Shown here: positions 1-12,028 of the stretch, piece after piece | Layout: each line of letters opens with the position of its first letter | Numbering within the stretch: position 1 is the first letter of the stretch | Source of the DNA: Malania oleifera | Lineage: Eukaryota > Streptophyta > Magnoliopsida > Santalales > Ximeniaceae | Assembly: GCF_029873635.1 (NCBI RefSeq) | Contig: NC_080423.1 | Location: forward strand, 99,572,991-99,636,990 | Length of the DNA: 64,000 nucleotides | Direction: 5' to 3' | Notes under the pieces: model-generated | The model's database searches: none | What the model saw: only the letters and a program-made list of their open reading frames with translations | What the model was told of the DNA's origin: nothing | Program-made: the position numbers and the translations under genes

Positions 1-1235
1 AAAATATTATACAGTTTATTAAATTATGAATATTATGTATTAAGGTATGGTGTGGCTTGAGAATAAGAATATAGTATGGAGATATGTTTTACGAATTTCA
101 GTACCATTGATTTTATGAATTTCAGTACCATGATTATACGAATTCTAGTACCATGATTATGCGAATCTCAGTACCATGATTATACGAATTTTAGTACTAT
201 GGTTATGCAGTTTCAATGTTATGATTATATAGTTCTCAGTATTATGACGTATGAATTACAGTTACAGTTTATTCAGTATCATTGTTATTACGGTTATTTC
301 AGAATCATGGTAAATCAGATAGTTGTATATAGAGATATATTATATAGTATCAGACCCTGTTGGACCATACAATAGAGCACGTTACCATTGCTACAGATAT
401 TATGTTATGTTATAAGTGTAACCACATATTTAGATAATACGTGGTAGTAGGTTGATCACCTAGGCCCTTGACGTGGACAGGCTCTCCATCAGATATGGGT
501 TGAGGTGGGCAGATCAGACCAATGGAGTATAGTGATTTACCTTGGTCGGCTAGCTAGTGTAGATCCCGCCTACAGGCCACACAACCCTGTCATGAGGGGT
601 TAAATCATGACACACAGTTATCCACAGGAAAAGTTTTCAGTTACTATTACGTATGTACAAATTTTCAGAAACAGGGAACATACTTATGTACACTAGAAGT
701 ATTTTGAATAGTAACCTACAATACTGTTATGTTAAGCAACATGGAAAGGGTGGTGTATTTTTTTACTTGTACTGTACTTACGTATCCAATTATACATGAT
801 TATATAAAAACAGATTTTTATAATACTGTAGCTCATTTGCCACACACTAGTAATCGCATATTTCGTCTTACTGAGCGTTGGCTTATCCTAGTGTTGAATC
901 ATTTTTCAGGTGATCTAAGTAGGCGAGCAGACCAGACTCGCAGATAGAGGGGCTTTAGTAGTGCCCTGTCAGTGAAGTGAGTATTGTGGAGGATTTTTGT
1001 ATATCCCAGCATAGTTGAGGGTATTTTGGGGAACAGATATATGTGTATATTTGGGGAAACATGTTAGTACTCTGGTATTGTATATATATATTTACATATG
1101 GTTATGTTTACTTGATTTCTACTTCTCGTTGCTTAGGTTAATGATTGGGTTTACCCCCAGTATGGTATCAGAGCATGTAGATTATCATAATATATATAAA
1201 ATAAAAAAAACATGGAAATTAAGCAGGTCGTTACA
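1..1235 (+). mobile_element. 3' part of a Gypsy-type LTR (family F)
   Basis: This stretch is the downstream part of a long LTR reading on the + strand; its beginning lies outside the window. Positions 240-800 match, in reverse, the LTR at 28076-28650. It ends at 1235 with GGTCGTTACA, the mirror of the TGTCACGACC edge of the solo LTR at 9962. The conserved block around 440-610 (Watson-type words GGTCGGCTAG, CACAACCCTG, CATGAGGGG) recurs in the other Gypsy LTRs of the window. The 3' neighbour is an antisense B LTR cut at 1236, so the F copy probably inserted there. No protein is encoded. Confidence 0.7.
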
Positions 1236-3337
1236 CGAAGTTCTTGAGAATAGGGAAGATTACCCGCCTATATAGGTAGTCCCTCTGCCCTAACACATTA
1301 TGCAGCCAAGAATGGCCACATCTAATACCTATCAAGGCACTCACCTTACTCAGTAAGCCCTCAGGAAGAGAGTTTCACTTCGCCTCAATTATTTATATTA
1401 TTAACTCACACAGTTCTATTTCTCAATTTAATCATTTTCTGTTTCTCAATTTTCATTCTTTCTTTCATTTCTCATTTTAGCCAATTTTATCATTCTTTCA
1501 CTTTCTATTTCCATTTTACTTTCCGGCTCATGAGTATCCTTGGTATCAAATACCAACATCGCGTCAGTATCTCATGGCCATCTTGAGGATCTTTCTATCC
1601 ACGCCATGCTTCCCCCCATGGTCAAGGTTATGTGGCCCAAAGGTTGGATCTAACCGCAGTTGGCTGACCCGGTTAGATCAAAGTATCATATCACATATCG
1701 TGACTGTAGTATGACTGGCCGACCTATAACCCTTATTCGGACTCAGGGGGCCCAACAACCCTACAAAATAGCACAGTCGACTGTCACGCCACATGCTCCA
1801 AGAGTTCGTGTGGTTGCACTAACACCATTAGCAACGATACCATGCTCAATATCATAACCATCCATCAGGGTTCACTACTATATACCCGCTGACATTTCAT
1901 CAATCCTATTTCAGTATATTATAATTCAGTTCAACATAAATATTCTCATCATTTTCTGTGCACATTTTATCAACTTGTAATAATATATATCATATTTCAC
2001 GTATTTTCACATTTTCCCAAAATACTCATACCAGCAATTTGTACAAACTCATTTCTCATGCAAATAATTTCTGCTCACATATAAATACCACATTTCATTA
2101 TTTTTCACTAATCACATCAATCATTCTCATTTCAATATTTTCTCACAAAATACCCATCGTTATATTTCCACATTTTTCAACACATGTCATGTGTCACACA
2201 GTTTTCATCTAATATTCATAACATATTATTTTCACACTCCAAAATATCACAATTTAAAATCACTAAAATGCCACACAATTTATTTGATATTTATATCGTA
2301 ATAATTTCCAAACAAAATACCATAAGCACATTTTCGCATATTAATTTAAACAGTAATTCTAAAAATACTACAATAATTTATTCCCCTTACTTGACTTACT
2401 GAGAGACTCGTTAACACCCAAATCTTACGCCCCTGGCGCCCGAAATTCAACTCCTACAATTTGCATTTTTTCCCAAATTAATTAATTTATATCTCCAAAA
2501 TAATACCCATCTAACCTTACATAAGCTCCATATACCTCAAATTAATATTTAAACTAACATTTAACAGCCCCACTTAATTTTCTAAATTTTGCCTGTGGGT
2601 CCCAAAATTACACCCGCGGTGCTCACTTGGGCCCTAAATTCTGAAAATTCTACTTCAACTCTAAATGCTCAACATTTTAGAATTTCTAAATTAATCCTAA
2701 TTAATTAAAAATAAGCCCCTTAATAACCCTCGTACCCCAAATTTGGGGTTTTGCCTACGACGACCCCATGAGAATTCCGTCCCGTTAGACTTCTAGAGAA
2801 TCATCTCTAGATTCTCATGGTGGTGTCCATTCGTCGATTGGGCTTCTAATTTGCAATAAATTAAAGGAAAAGGGGAAATTGGCTTACCCCAAGAGATACG
2901 TCTACTTCGCTCCTACCACCGATCCGCTCTAGTAGAAATGACGGCAGCGGAAAATGGAGTCTAATGGTATCTTTCGATTTTCGATCGGGCAAAAATCTGC
3001 CACGAAATCGAGGAGAGAGGGAGAGAGAATGAGAGGAGAGAGAGAGTGTCTGCACGTAGGAAAAGAAGAAGAAGAAGAAGAAGAAGAAGAAGAAGAAGAA
3101 AAAGGGGGGGCGTTCCTACGCCAATTCCAAAGCAGCATCCTGAAGCTTGAAGCTCCAGGATAATAATAATAATAATAATATATTTAATTAATATTAATAA
3201 TATATTGTATTAATTTAAATTAAAAATAAATTTTAATTATTATTATTATTTTTATTTTTATAATTTCGATTAATTAATTAATTAATTTTTGGAAAACACT
3301 CCACTAATCTTCTATATCCCTTTTTGGGGTTATTACA
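1236..3337 (-). mobile_element. Antisense Gypsy-type LTR, family B (truncated)
   Basis: The segment matches, in reverse complement, the 3' LTR of the element at 44377-47164. Examples are the run containing ACTTCGCCTC and TACTCAGTAAGCCC near 1340-1385, and the block 2880-3060 with GATCCGCTC, GAGGAGAGAG and CACGTAGG. The LTR start is at 3337, reading TGTAATAACCCC on the minus strand. The last roughly 600 bp of the family LTR are missing because another LTR ends at 1235. A GAA microsatellite (about 3065-3100) sits in the transcribed leader where other copies have CT/TTC. It abuts a reverse transcriptase remnant at 3338 (ATTCA), so it inserted into element A. Confidence 0.75.
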
Positions 3338-3342
3338 ATTCA

Positions 3343-4046
3343 CGAAAGACCCTGTTCATAAGGTCTATAAATGCAGCAGGAGCATTGGTCAGTCCAAATG
3401 AAATGACTAAGAATTCATAACAACCATATATCGTTCGGAATGCAGTCTTTAGAACATCTTCTGATTTGATTTTCACTTGATGGTGCCCTAATCGGAGGTC
3501 AATTTTGGAGAAGACTTATGTTCCTTGGAGTTGATCAAACAAGTCATCTATGCGAGGTATTGGGTACTTGTTCTTAATGGTCACTTTATTTATTTCCCGC
3601 TAATCAATAAACATTTTCATTGATCCGTCTTTCTTTTTAACGAATAGTACCGGTGCTCCCCATGGTGACACGCTGGGTCTGATAAATCCTTTGTCCAGCA
3701 ACTCTTGTAATTGTTCCTTTAGTTCTTTCAATTCTACCGGTGCCATTCTGTATGGAGCTTTAGATATCGGTGTCGTCCCTGGTAGTAGGTTGATAACAAA
3801 CTCGATTTCATGGTCAGGAGGTAGCCCAGGTAAATCCTCAGGGAATACATCCAAGAATTCCCTTACTATTGGGATATCCTCAAGCTTTAATTTTTCCTTT
3901 GGTGCCTCCACCGCGCATGCTAGGTACCCCTGACATCCATTCAAAAGTAATCTCTTTGCTTGGATAGCCAACAATATTTGTGGTGAAGGGCATACACGAG
4001 TTCTATTGAACTTGTATTCTTGCTCTCCAGGAGGTCTAAACACCAC
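3343..4046 (-). pseudogene. Gypsy element A: reverse transcriptase fragment
   Basis: The minus strand encodes the N-terminal half of a Ty3/Gypsy reverse transcriptase, of the kind that copies retrotransposon RNA into DNA in cytoplasmic particles. Recognisable stretches are [20 protein letters not shown], the linker [17 protein letters not shown], and [20 protein letters not shown], typical of plant chromoviruses (Tekay-like). An in-frame stop follows FID near 3600, after which the frame continues degraded ([12 protein letters not shown]) to 3343, where the B LTR interrupts it. RNase H and integrase are absent. It is upstream of nothing functional and is a dead remnant. The same domain in element E (23587-24170) is very similar. 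Confidence 0.85.
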
Positions 4047-4088
4047 CTCCTTATTATAGCAATTTATACTAGCTTAGCTGGAAGCTAG

Positions 4089-4380
4089 CTAGTCCATCCC
4101 AAGAATTACGTGAAACCCATGCATACTAAATACTACCAAGTTAGCCGGTAGTATTCTTTCCTTAACACAAATTGGGTAACCTTTAAGTATTTTTCTACAT
4201 ACTACCGAGGTTTCCGTTGGTGTAACCACAGATAACTCAATTTCTAATGGCTGAGTCTCTACCCTACATATTTTAACATAAGTTGTAGATATAAATAAGT
4301 GTGTGGCTCTAGAATCAAATAATACTACTGCTTTCTTTGATAATATGGGAATAATACATATCACCACATCATTAGTATTT
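4089..4380 (-). pseudogene. Gypsy element A: aspartic protease remnant
   Basis: This is the retroviral-type aspartic protease between gag and reverse transcriptase. The active-site region reads VVLFDSRATHLFIS; in this family the motif is LFDSGATHSFI, so the catalytic-loop glycine has become arginine. The C-terminal HVILGMD matches the family's ILGMDWL. The frame is separated from the reverse transcriptase fragment by a stop near 4075. It is non-functional by its own sequence. Confidence 0.8.
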
Positions 4381-4429
4381 TCTGCATCTCCTGGAGTGAG
4401 GGCATAGACGCGCGCCTAAGCGGTGTTCT

Positions 4430-5448
4430 GTTGATTATTGTTTCAAGGTGCCTGGTTGCCTCCTCTTTATTGATTTGGGTTTTGTGGGCATTCTCGTTGC
4501 ATGTGACCAGGTTTACCGCACTGATAGTAGACCCCTAATCTAGCCCGACACTCAACCCCATGTATTTTATTACATTTCGGACAAGGGGTTTTTTGTGCAT
4601 TATTTGGATTTCTCGCTGTTTGCCCTTGCCCCACATTATTGTTGCTATTCTTGTTGTTGTTATTGCTCCTGTTCCAAGGTCCTTGATTTCTATCAGAGTG
4701 AAGTCCTTGTGGCATGGGCCTCTTTCTCTAGTCAGATATTTCCGCACTCCTTTGTAAACTTTCTTCTGCCTTCGTTGCTTTGTTTACCAACTTTGAGAAG
4801 TTTTCGAGCTCGAATACTGTTACCATTTCATAAATCCTTGAGTTTAAGTCTTCTTCAAATTTTCGGGTTTTCTTTGATTCGTCCAGAACCAAATATGATG
4901 CAAACCGGGATAATTCAATGAATTTTGCTGCATATTGTTGTATGTTCATATTTCCCTATTTTAGCTCCAAAAACTCCCTAGCCTTGGCATCTCTAGTGGT
5001 TTTGGGAAAAAAATCGATTAAAGAAGACTTCCTTAAAACGCTCCCACGTAAGGATTGTTAGATTTGGTCCTTCCTTTAGGAGTAACTTTTTCGAATTCCA
5101 CCAGCGTTTGACCTCACCAGTCATTTTATAGGCAGCATATAGTACCTTTTGTTCCTCCGTGCAATGAAGGACTCGTAGTATTTCTTCCATCACTTGCATC
5201 CAATCTTCTGCAACAATTGGATCAGTTTTTCCCTCAAAAAGTTGGAGGGTGCATTCAATTGAACTGTTCAACCGTACAACCTTCATGGGTTGGTGGACCA
5301 TTGCATTCCTTGGAGTTCCACATAAATTCTGCCATGACTTGTGCCATATCACGCAACACCGTAGTAGCATTGATGTCTTCTCCATTGCAAGTCCCTATAT
5401 TATTCTCATTTCTTTCAACACTCACGTTGTTGTTCCTCGGGTCCATTC
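4430..5448 (-). pseudogene. Gypsy element A: gag polyprotein remnant
   Basis: On the minus strand a start at 5446 (MDPRNNNVSVERN) opens a gag that is broken by a frameshift near 5255 and then continues as FEGKTDPIVAEDWMQVMEEI and WWNSKKLLLKEG, a plant retrotransposon gag core. An Asn-rich, low-complexity stretch (near 4640-4670) precedes the nucleic-acid-binding knuckle. That knuckle reads YYQCGKPGHMQREC, with the first cysteine of the CCHC motif replaced by tyrosine. Further stops lie near 4728 and 4993. The fragment at 29521-29900 is a close relative. Confidence 0.82.
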
Positions 5449-5618
5449 TGAGGGAAAGGATTAGAGTTATTTTAAAATCATAAACTTATCTTTAAAGTTT
5501 AATCAAAGTTATAGGCAAAATAAAAACATTCTAGTTTACATGATCTTACCCACATCTTGGTTTCTGCCTATACTCTGGTAAAATTATTTCTTAAAGTCTA
5601 CAGAACCTATAACCTATT

Positions 5619-5630
5619 GCTCTGATATCA
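5619..5630 (-). promoter_or_regulatory. Primer binding site of Gypsy element A
   Basis: On the minus strand TGATATCAGAGC lies two bases inside an LTR end (TGTTATACGCC at 5633 on the + strand). It matches the TGGTATCAGAGC complement of initiator tRNA-Met with one mismatch. It fixes the direction of the element: leader and gag run leftward from here. Confidence 0.85.
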
Positions 5631-5632
5631 AA

Positions 5633-5800
5633 TGTTATACGCCAACCTCGAAGGATCTGAGATATTTACTTTTTACCATTGATTTACAGCGGAAGTGAAT
5701 AAACTCAGTTATTATTAAACCAGAGCGCTAATTAACCGTATTACAATCATTTATTCAAAAGAATAAAAATAACACAATGCATAATCATCTTGCAGTTAAG
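5633..5800 (-). mobile_element. 3' end of a C-family LTR
   Basis: These bases align with the LTR end at 30046-30215: both start after the primer site and share GGGATATTTAC-like and CAGCGGAAGT words, the CGCTAATTAACC block and the ATCATTTATT block. It is the end of the 5' LTR of element A. The middle of the LTR is missing; the first half reappears at 7513-8699. Confidence 0.75.
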
Positions 5801-5987
5801 TATGTATTAATTTCCGCTGTTAGGTTATATAAATAAAATAACTTTTTAACCGGTACCCAATGCGAGTCGGGTTGTATGAATGATAGTGGGATTGTTGACG
5901 TGGCCAATTTATGGATGTTGTTGATGACGTGTGAATATTTATTTATTATTGATTAAAAAAAATTGTACGAAAATCGGGGCGTCACAT
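5801..5987 (+). mobile_element. 3' terminal piece of a B-family LTR
   Basis: The segment from TAGGTTATAT through ACCGGTACCCAATGCGAGTC to the end GGGGCGTCACA is nearly the same as the end of the B LTR at 46985-47164. It lies in the opposite orientation to the flanking C LTR parts, and its 3' end abuts a D LTR fragment at 5988. Its left boundary is approximate. Confidence 0.7.
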
Positions 5988-7512
5988 ATCGTACTCCTTT
6001 TCGATTTCTGCAATCCCAAAAACAAATTAAGCTTAAGTTCATTTAATATCTAATCCACATAGTGTATATGATTTAGATATTTAAAACATCCACGAAATTT
6101 GTATATGAACTGAAAATAAAAAGTAAAGGAAAGAGAGAGTGAGACTAGAATTTTTACGAGGTTTGGCTTATACCCAGCCTATGTCCTCCCATTTGGCAAA
6201 CTACCAAAGGATTCACTAAAAGTAGTTCCTTTGCTGGGTGAAACAACACCATTTACACACTCCTTCAGTAGGCTAGAGCCCGCCTCTCCAAACGATGTAC
6301 CCTCGTTCGGTCACTCCTTCAAATAGGCTAGAGCCCGCCTCTCTAAGTGATATCTCCTCACTCGATCACCCCTTAAATTAGGCTAGAGCCCGCCTCTCTA
6401 AGCAATATCCCCTTACTTAGCCAACAATCCAAACAATCCTTGGAATCGTTAATCTACAAGAAAAACAAGAAATAATCTGCGTACAAGTATACTCTCACAA
6501 AGAGCAAGTTAGTACAAGTTCAGCACTATATACTTCAATGTAAAATATCAATATGAAATAAAATGAAGTTCAAGTGTAGAATTCACCAATATCCTTCTTA
6601 GATGAGGATTAACAATAGGAATTCAGAGAAGGAAATATCAGCACTTCAGAATATCTTAGCAAAAGGGTTTTGCAATGAGTGAGCAAAAGAACTTTGGGAG
6701 AACAAGAGTGTTTTCAGCTTCTCAAATAGATTTTTCAATTCATTATATGTTTTGATTTGCAAAACATGTATTTATAGGCTTTCAAAAGTATTTTCTTATT
6801 GCCTAAGATTACTTGGAGTATCTTCAAAGTTTATAGAAAGTTTGGCGGCCAAGAAACATAAGTTTGAATTTACAACTCCAAATTAGGTGTTCTTAGTGTC
6901 AAAATAAATCTAAGAAAAAATCCTACAACTTTCATGTTGAACACATTTTAAAATAAGGAGTTTTTTATAAAGAAAAATGCACCTTAATGCGGATGTATGA
7001 AAAATGACAGCATTTGGAAAAACCTCTTTTTAGTGCTTTTCATTCCAAAAAATTTTTTTAACCTTTTTGAAATGTCTTTTGACCTTATAAAAATATTTTC
7101 GAAGTATTTTAAAAGGTATCTAGGTCCAAGAAGTTAACTTAAGAGTTTCATAATATTTCAAACGATATTTAAACATTAAAGTACTTACATAAAGACTTCT
7201 AAGACTTTTCACATTCTAGGTTCTTGAGTCTTCATGCTTTGTCTTTCTTTAAGCTTTTTCTCTTTTCTTTTTCTTTTACTCTTTTGACTCCTAACTTTTC
7301 TTTGGCTTATCATCTATGTCCTCATTTTCTTCAAACTTTAAAATATCATCTTTGAATCCATGCTTTGACTCTTTTAAGCTTCATTTGATCCTTATGAGTA
7401 CTTTCTTATACATGAGCCCTGAGATAACATTACTCACAAAAATACGTTAAATTTCACTTGTTTGTTAGCATCAAAACAAGATAACAAGATTTTAAGTCTT
7501 GTAAGGCCAACA
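5988..7512 (-). mobile_element. Truncated SIRE-type Copia LTR (D family, third copy)
   Basis: In reverse complement it follows the LTR at 15752-18076 from its start (7512, GGCCAACA on the + strand) to about three quarters of its length. It includes the TATA region (CATGTATTTATAGG at about 6766-6779 on +) and the repeated AGGCTAGAGCCCGCCTCTC units near 6270-6400. The 3' end is lost at 5988. Unlike the other D-family LTRs it has no short-palindrome cluster between the TATA region and the AACTCCAAATTAGG block near 6885. Confidence 0.8.
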
Positions 7513-8463
7513 ACAACGTATAAATAAACTCATGCCACACAATTTTCGTGTTAAAAATATTTTTTTTGAATATAAATTAATGATGTAAAATACCCGAGGG
7601 GTTTAGAACATTTCTTAACTCAAAAATAAATACAAGTATATTAAAGATAAAACTAGTATAATTAAATATACGTAAAAATAAAGTTAGGAGAATTTTATGA
7701 AACTAAATAGCATAATTGAAATTACTTACAAATAAACTCGAGTATAAATTTTACATAAAAATCTAACATAATCAAATTTACTTACCTCTTCCTTTACCTT
7801 GTGCTACGAACACAACGAATGTCTTTAAAAAATGAAATCGGAAAGAGTGGGTGAGTGAGAATTTAATTATAACAAAAATTCTCCCTCCACCACTAATTCT
7901 TTCATTCACTAATCCTTCTCTTCCTTTGAAAATTTTTGTAAAAAATGAAGGTTGAAAACTTCCTATTTATAGGAAAATTTTGGGGAAGAAAATGGAATTT
8001 GTAAAAGTGTGGGGAGAGGGGTGAAATTATAATTTTTTTTAAAATTAAAGAATGGGCATGAGATGGGCTAGGTATGTGCTAAGTATGAGATGAGGATGGG
8101 GATGGGGATCATGTGGGGGAAATATGAGTGCTTGCCAATACTCCCATTTAATTAATTTTTAATTATTTAATTAATCAATTTTTTTTTCTTTTTTAAAATC
8201 ATTATTATTATCATTGTTATTATTTTTAAGTTATGTTTTAGTTTTTTTTTTTTTTTTGAAAAAGAATTAAGTTCGAATTTCTAAAACTCACGTGGGCCCC
8301 ACATGGTCTTGTGGGCCCCACATAACTTTGAGACCCAAGTGGATCCTACGTAACTCCAATAGTCCTCATATGATTTTATGAGCCCTATATAGTTTCGAGA
8401 CTCATGTGGACCCCCACATGACTTTCGGGACTCATATGGGTCCACACGACCATAGGATACCTA

Positions 8464-8497
<34 letters not shown>

Positions 8498-8699
8498 TTA
8501 TCATATATTTCTACAAATTATGTTAGTCAAAACATTATTTTATATATATATGTACTTATTTACGTATACAAACAGTGTCTATCTTGTTTATCCTATAAAA
8601 TTTCATTTTGACCAGGCCGACCTCCAGGGAGCGACTGAGTTACAATTATCTCTGAGCACTCCATTGTTATTATTCTACAATTTTTTTTGGGTTATTACA
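7513..8699 (-). mobile_element. First half of a C-family LTR (3' LTR of element E)
   Basis: It matches 31127-32418 in the same orientation. The LTR start is at 8699 (TGTAATAACCC on the minus strand). A TATA-like CCTATAAATAGG lies near 7965-7976 (minus). A TTA microsatellite (8465-8497) and a patch rich in GTGGGCCCCAC-type words (8290-8452) lie upstream of it. The right side is joined to a polypurine tract and pol of element E. The left side is cut by the D LTR at 7512; the end of the same LTR seems to survive at 5633-5800, next to element A. Confidence 0.8.
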
Positions 8700-8742
8700 T
8701 CGTCCCCTCCTTATACAAATTTCGTCCTCGAAATTTACTAAA
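8700..8742 (-). promoter_or_regulatory. Polypurine tract and 3' UTR of element E
   Basis: The minus strand reads AAATTTCGAGGACGAAATTT followed by an AAGGAGGGGACGA purine run that touches the LTR start at 8699. The same arrangement occurs at 25539-25578 and 44338-44376 and is characteristic of plant chromovirus-type Gypsy elements. It primes plus-strand DNA synthesis. Confidence 0.85.
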
Positions 8743-8883
8743 ATTAAAATGAGTACCCCTTTGTTTAATGTTGTGCTTTTATCCGATCCTGCTATCGTCG
8801 AAAAGATGTGGGTATTTTTGACGTATTTCTGCTTCTAGTTCCCATGATTCTTCCTCAATGTTATGGTTGTGGCAGAACACTTT
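8743..8883 (-). pseudogene. Element E: C-terminal end of integrase
   Basis: Minus-strand translation gives a tail resembling WHNHNIEEESWELEAEI and QKYPHLF, the chromodomain-like end of Gypsy integrase. The upstream part of the same reading frame resumes at 13419 on the other side of a solo LTR, flanked by the direct repeat ACTTT (8879-8883 and 13419-13423). Confidence 0.75.
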
Positions 8884-10972
8884 TGAAAATAGGAATAGCT
8901 TCCTAAGAGGAGGGGTGAATTGGCTTTTTAAAAATTTCTTTTAATTTCTTTGTAGAATTCTTAAACTTATTTGTTTAATTTGTTAAGCACTCAAGAACTT
9001 AGTTTCTTTATTTGATTCTTAACCATATAAACATCCAATCATTCAATCAAACCAATCAACTATAATTAGAAAGCAAACAACCAAACCAATACACAACACT
9101 TATGTAATATAAAAACTCAAAATAATTTTTTGTTGATATTAGCCAAATTTGAACCAAGCCCTGTAATGAATGAAAATTTATGCTTGCTGATGTAAAGCCC
9201 TGTATAAATGAATCCAATCACTCTTTCCAAATATTTAGAATTCAAATAAACTCTTGGTAAATTTATCTTTGGGATGTTAACCAAGTAACGTACTCCCGTA
9301 TGGTTTCCATAAGATATGATGTAACCAACGTACTCCCTTTCGGTTTCTGCAACCCAAATCAAAATTGAACTTTAAGTTTACTTTATTTTCAAATATACGT
9401 AGTATGTATAATTTATAAATTTAAAACATCCACGCAGTTGTATATGAACTGAAAATAAAGAATAGGGAAAGAGAGAGCGAGACGGGGATTTTTACGAGGT
9501 TCGGCTTATACTCAGCCTACGTCCTCGCTTTTGGCAAACCACCAAAGGATTCACTAAACCTGTTTCGTTGATAGGTGGAACAAAACCTTTACAAGTGATA
9601 CCCCACGCTCAAACACTCCTTCACTTAGGCTAGAGCCCGCCTCTCCAAACGATATCCCCTCGTTCGGTCACCAATATCCTTCTTAGATGAGGATTAGTAG
9701 TAGGAATTCAAAGGAAGAAGGATCAGCACTTCAGAATATCTTAGTAAAAGAGATTTGCAATGAATGAACAAGAAAGCTTTGGAAGAACAAGAGTGCTTTT
9801 AGCTTCTAAAACAGATTTTTCAATTCTTGGTGTATTTTGATTTGCAAAACCATGTATTTATAGGCTTTCAAACTTGTTTCCTTGTTGCTAAAGTTTCCTT
9901 AGATAATTTCCTAGGTTTTTAGAAAGTTTGGAGCTTAAAACGGCTATATTTTAAAATATAATGTCACGACCTGCCCATTTTCACATATATTTTTTTAAAA
10001 AATAATAATAAAAATCAACATCATACACTCCAACTCAGCAGGTCACCATCCACCTGGACCCGTGGGTACCAGGGAATAACAGAACTTACAGCAGAAGCTT
10101 ACGCAGTAGAAAGTATAAAATCATATACATCTCATCATAATGTGCATAACATATACCAGAGTACTACAAACACTATCTCTCAGCATATACATCCCAAAAA
10201 TAGAATCTAGGGACAATTCCCACAAAAACCTAACTATCCCTACCCAAAAACTTACCCTTCGTAGAAGGCAGATAAACAACACTAATTCTGCGGGGCTTTT
10301 CCCGCTCTCCTATCCGAGGCTCCTGAAAAGTTAATAAAATTTAGGGGTGAGACACCTCTCGGTAAAGGAAATAAACTAATACTAGTGTGTGGCAACATGA
10401 GTATATCGTGTTCTACATATACCATACATAACATAATCAATACTGTTTATCAAATCTGGGAAAACATATGTATATCAAAACATGGCAGAACATAGCATTT
10501 TCATAAACATTTCTCATCTCATATCATGATAATAATAATAACATAAAAACCATCCTGGTAGGTTAGCTGGCTGTTGTCATGTATTACCCCCACATGACTG
10601 GGTTGTGTGGCCCGAAGGCAGGACCTGACAATGTTTGGCCGACCACTGCCAAGTCAATAGTCTAGTCTGTAGGTCCAATGGGTCTACCCAGACTGGTCCG
10701 TACACTAGGGGTGATAACAGCACACTTCTTGAAAATAACCACATCGACCATCCAATCTCACACCACTATGTACAGCGGCATTAACATAGATATCATGATC
10801 ACGAGGACCATGGACACATAACAACGGTACCGTGCAAGTGCTAGCCTAGACCAAGCCAACTAGATTCTGATATCATATACATATACTGAAACTGTGTTAC
10901 ATGAATATCTCATATCATTTATTTTCACATCAATATATCATTTCACATATATACGTATGTTATGAAAATCAT

Positions 10973-11200
10973 CGACCCGTACGCCAGTATTACACATTTT
11001 ATCATAGCTCAGCTCGTACACCAGCTACACATAGCATAGCCCGTACGTTGGAAAATCGTAATCACATAGCATAGCCCAACGCTGGAAAATCACATAGCAT
11101 GGCCCGTACGCCAGCAAATCACATAGCATGGTCCGTACGCCGACAAACATATCCACATATATATACATAAAAACAGCTCGGCCCGTACGCCGATTTTTTT
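10973..11200. repeat. Short tandem repeat inside solo LTR F1
   Basis: About six imperfect copies of a unit of roughly 30-40 bp built around ATAGCATGGCCCGTACGCC. Spacing and sequence vary between units. It falls in the transcribed part of the LTR. Confidence 0.7.
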
Positions 11201-11891
11201 ATCATAAAAATCCACATCATCCACATTCCCAGAAAACGGTATTTCACAACATTTTTACTCATGTCACACAGTAGATTTTCCACATATTCAACATACGATT
11301 ATTTCCACAGTATTTTGCAAATATAGAATATATATATATATATATAGATATATATATATATATATAAACTTATACATTTTCCATGAATCAAATGATAAAT
11401 ATATATATATATAAGCATTTTCTCAAAAACAGAAACTAGCTTAGTTTATCCCCTTACCTGTTTCCTAGAAAGCCCCTAATAGAAATGCCCTGCACCCATA
11501 GGGTTCCTAACTCAATACCCTGAAAATGAAAATCTTATAATTAAAATTTAGTATTTCAAAGCATACAATATTTTCCTCAACTGCCAAAAACCCAAATATT
11601 GAGTAGAAAGTTTTCACCCAAAAGCATTCAAGTTTAACTCTTGAGGGGTTCCCTGACCAATACTCTGAAACTGAAAACCCCAAGTATTAAACTTTAGTAT
11701 TTTCATGTGCACAACATTTCTTATAACTAGTGCAAGATCAAATATGACTTAAAAAGCCTTACCTCAACTTTGGGATGATTTCCAACTAGCTTCCTCCCAC
11801 GATCCGCTCCAGTAGATTTGGAGAGAACTCTGCCAGGAGCGTCGTGGTGACTTCGGATTGTCGATCCGGCGTAAAAATAGCCCAAAAACGA

Positions 11892-11949
<58 letters not shown>

Positions 11950-12028
11950 GAAGGGGAGAGAGAGAAGGGAGTGATGCCTTCTTTCATAAGATAAAAATTC
12001 GGATTTTCATATATATAAAATAGATGAT

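Noticed and set aside
1163-1174. TGGTATCAGAGC at the end of the first LTR, resembling a primer binding site.
   Set aside because: The LTR edge GGTCGTTACA lies 60 bp further at 1235 and no leader or gag follows; the next base belongs to an inverted B LTR. Probably a chance or relic match.
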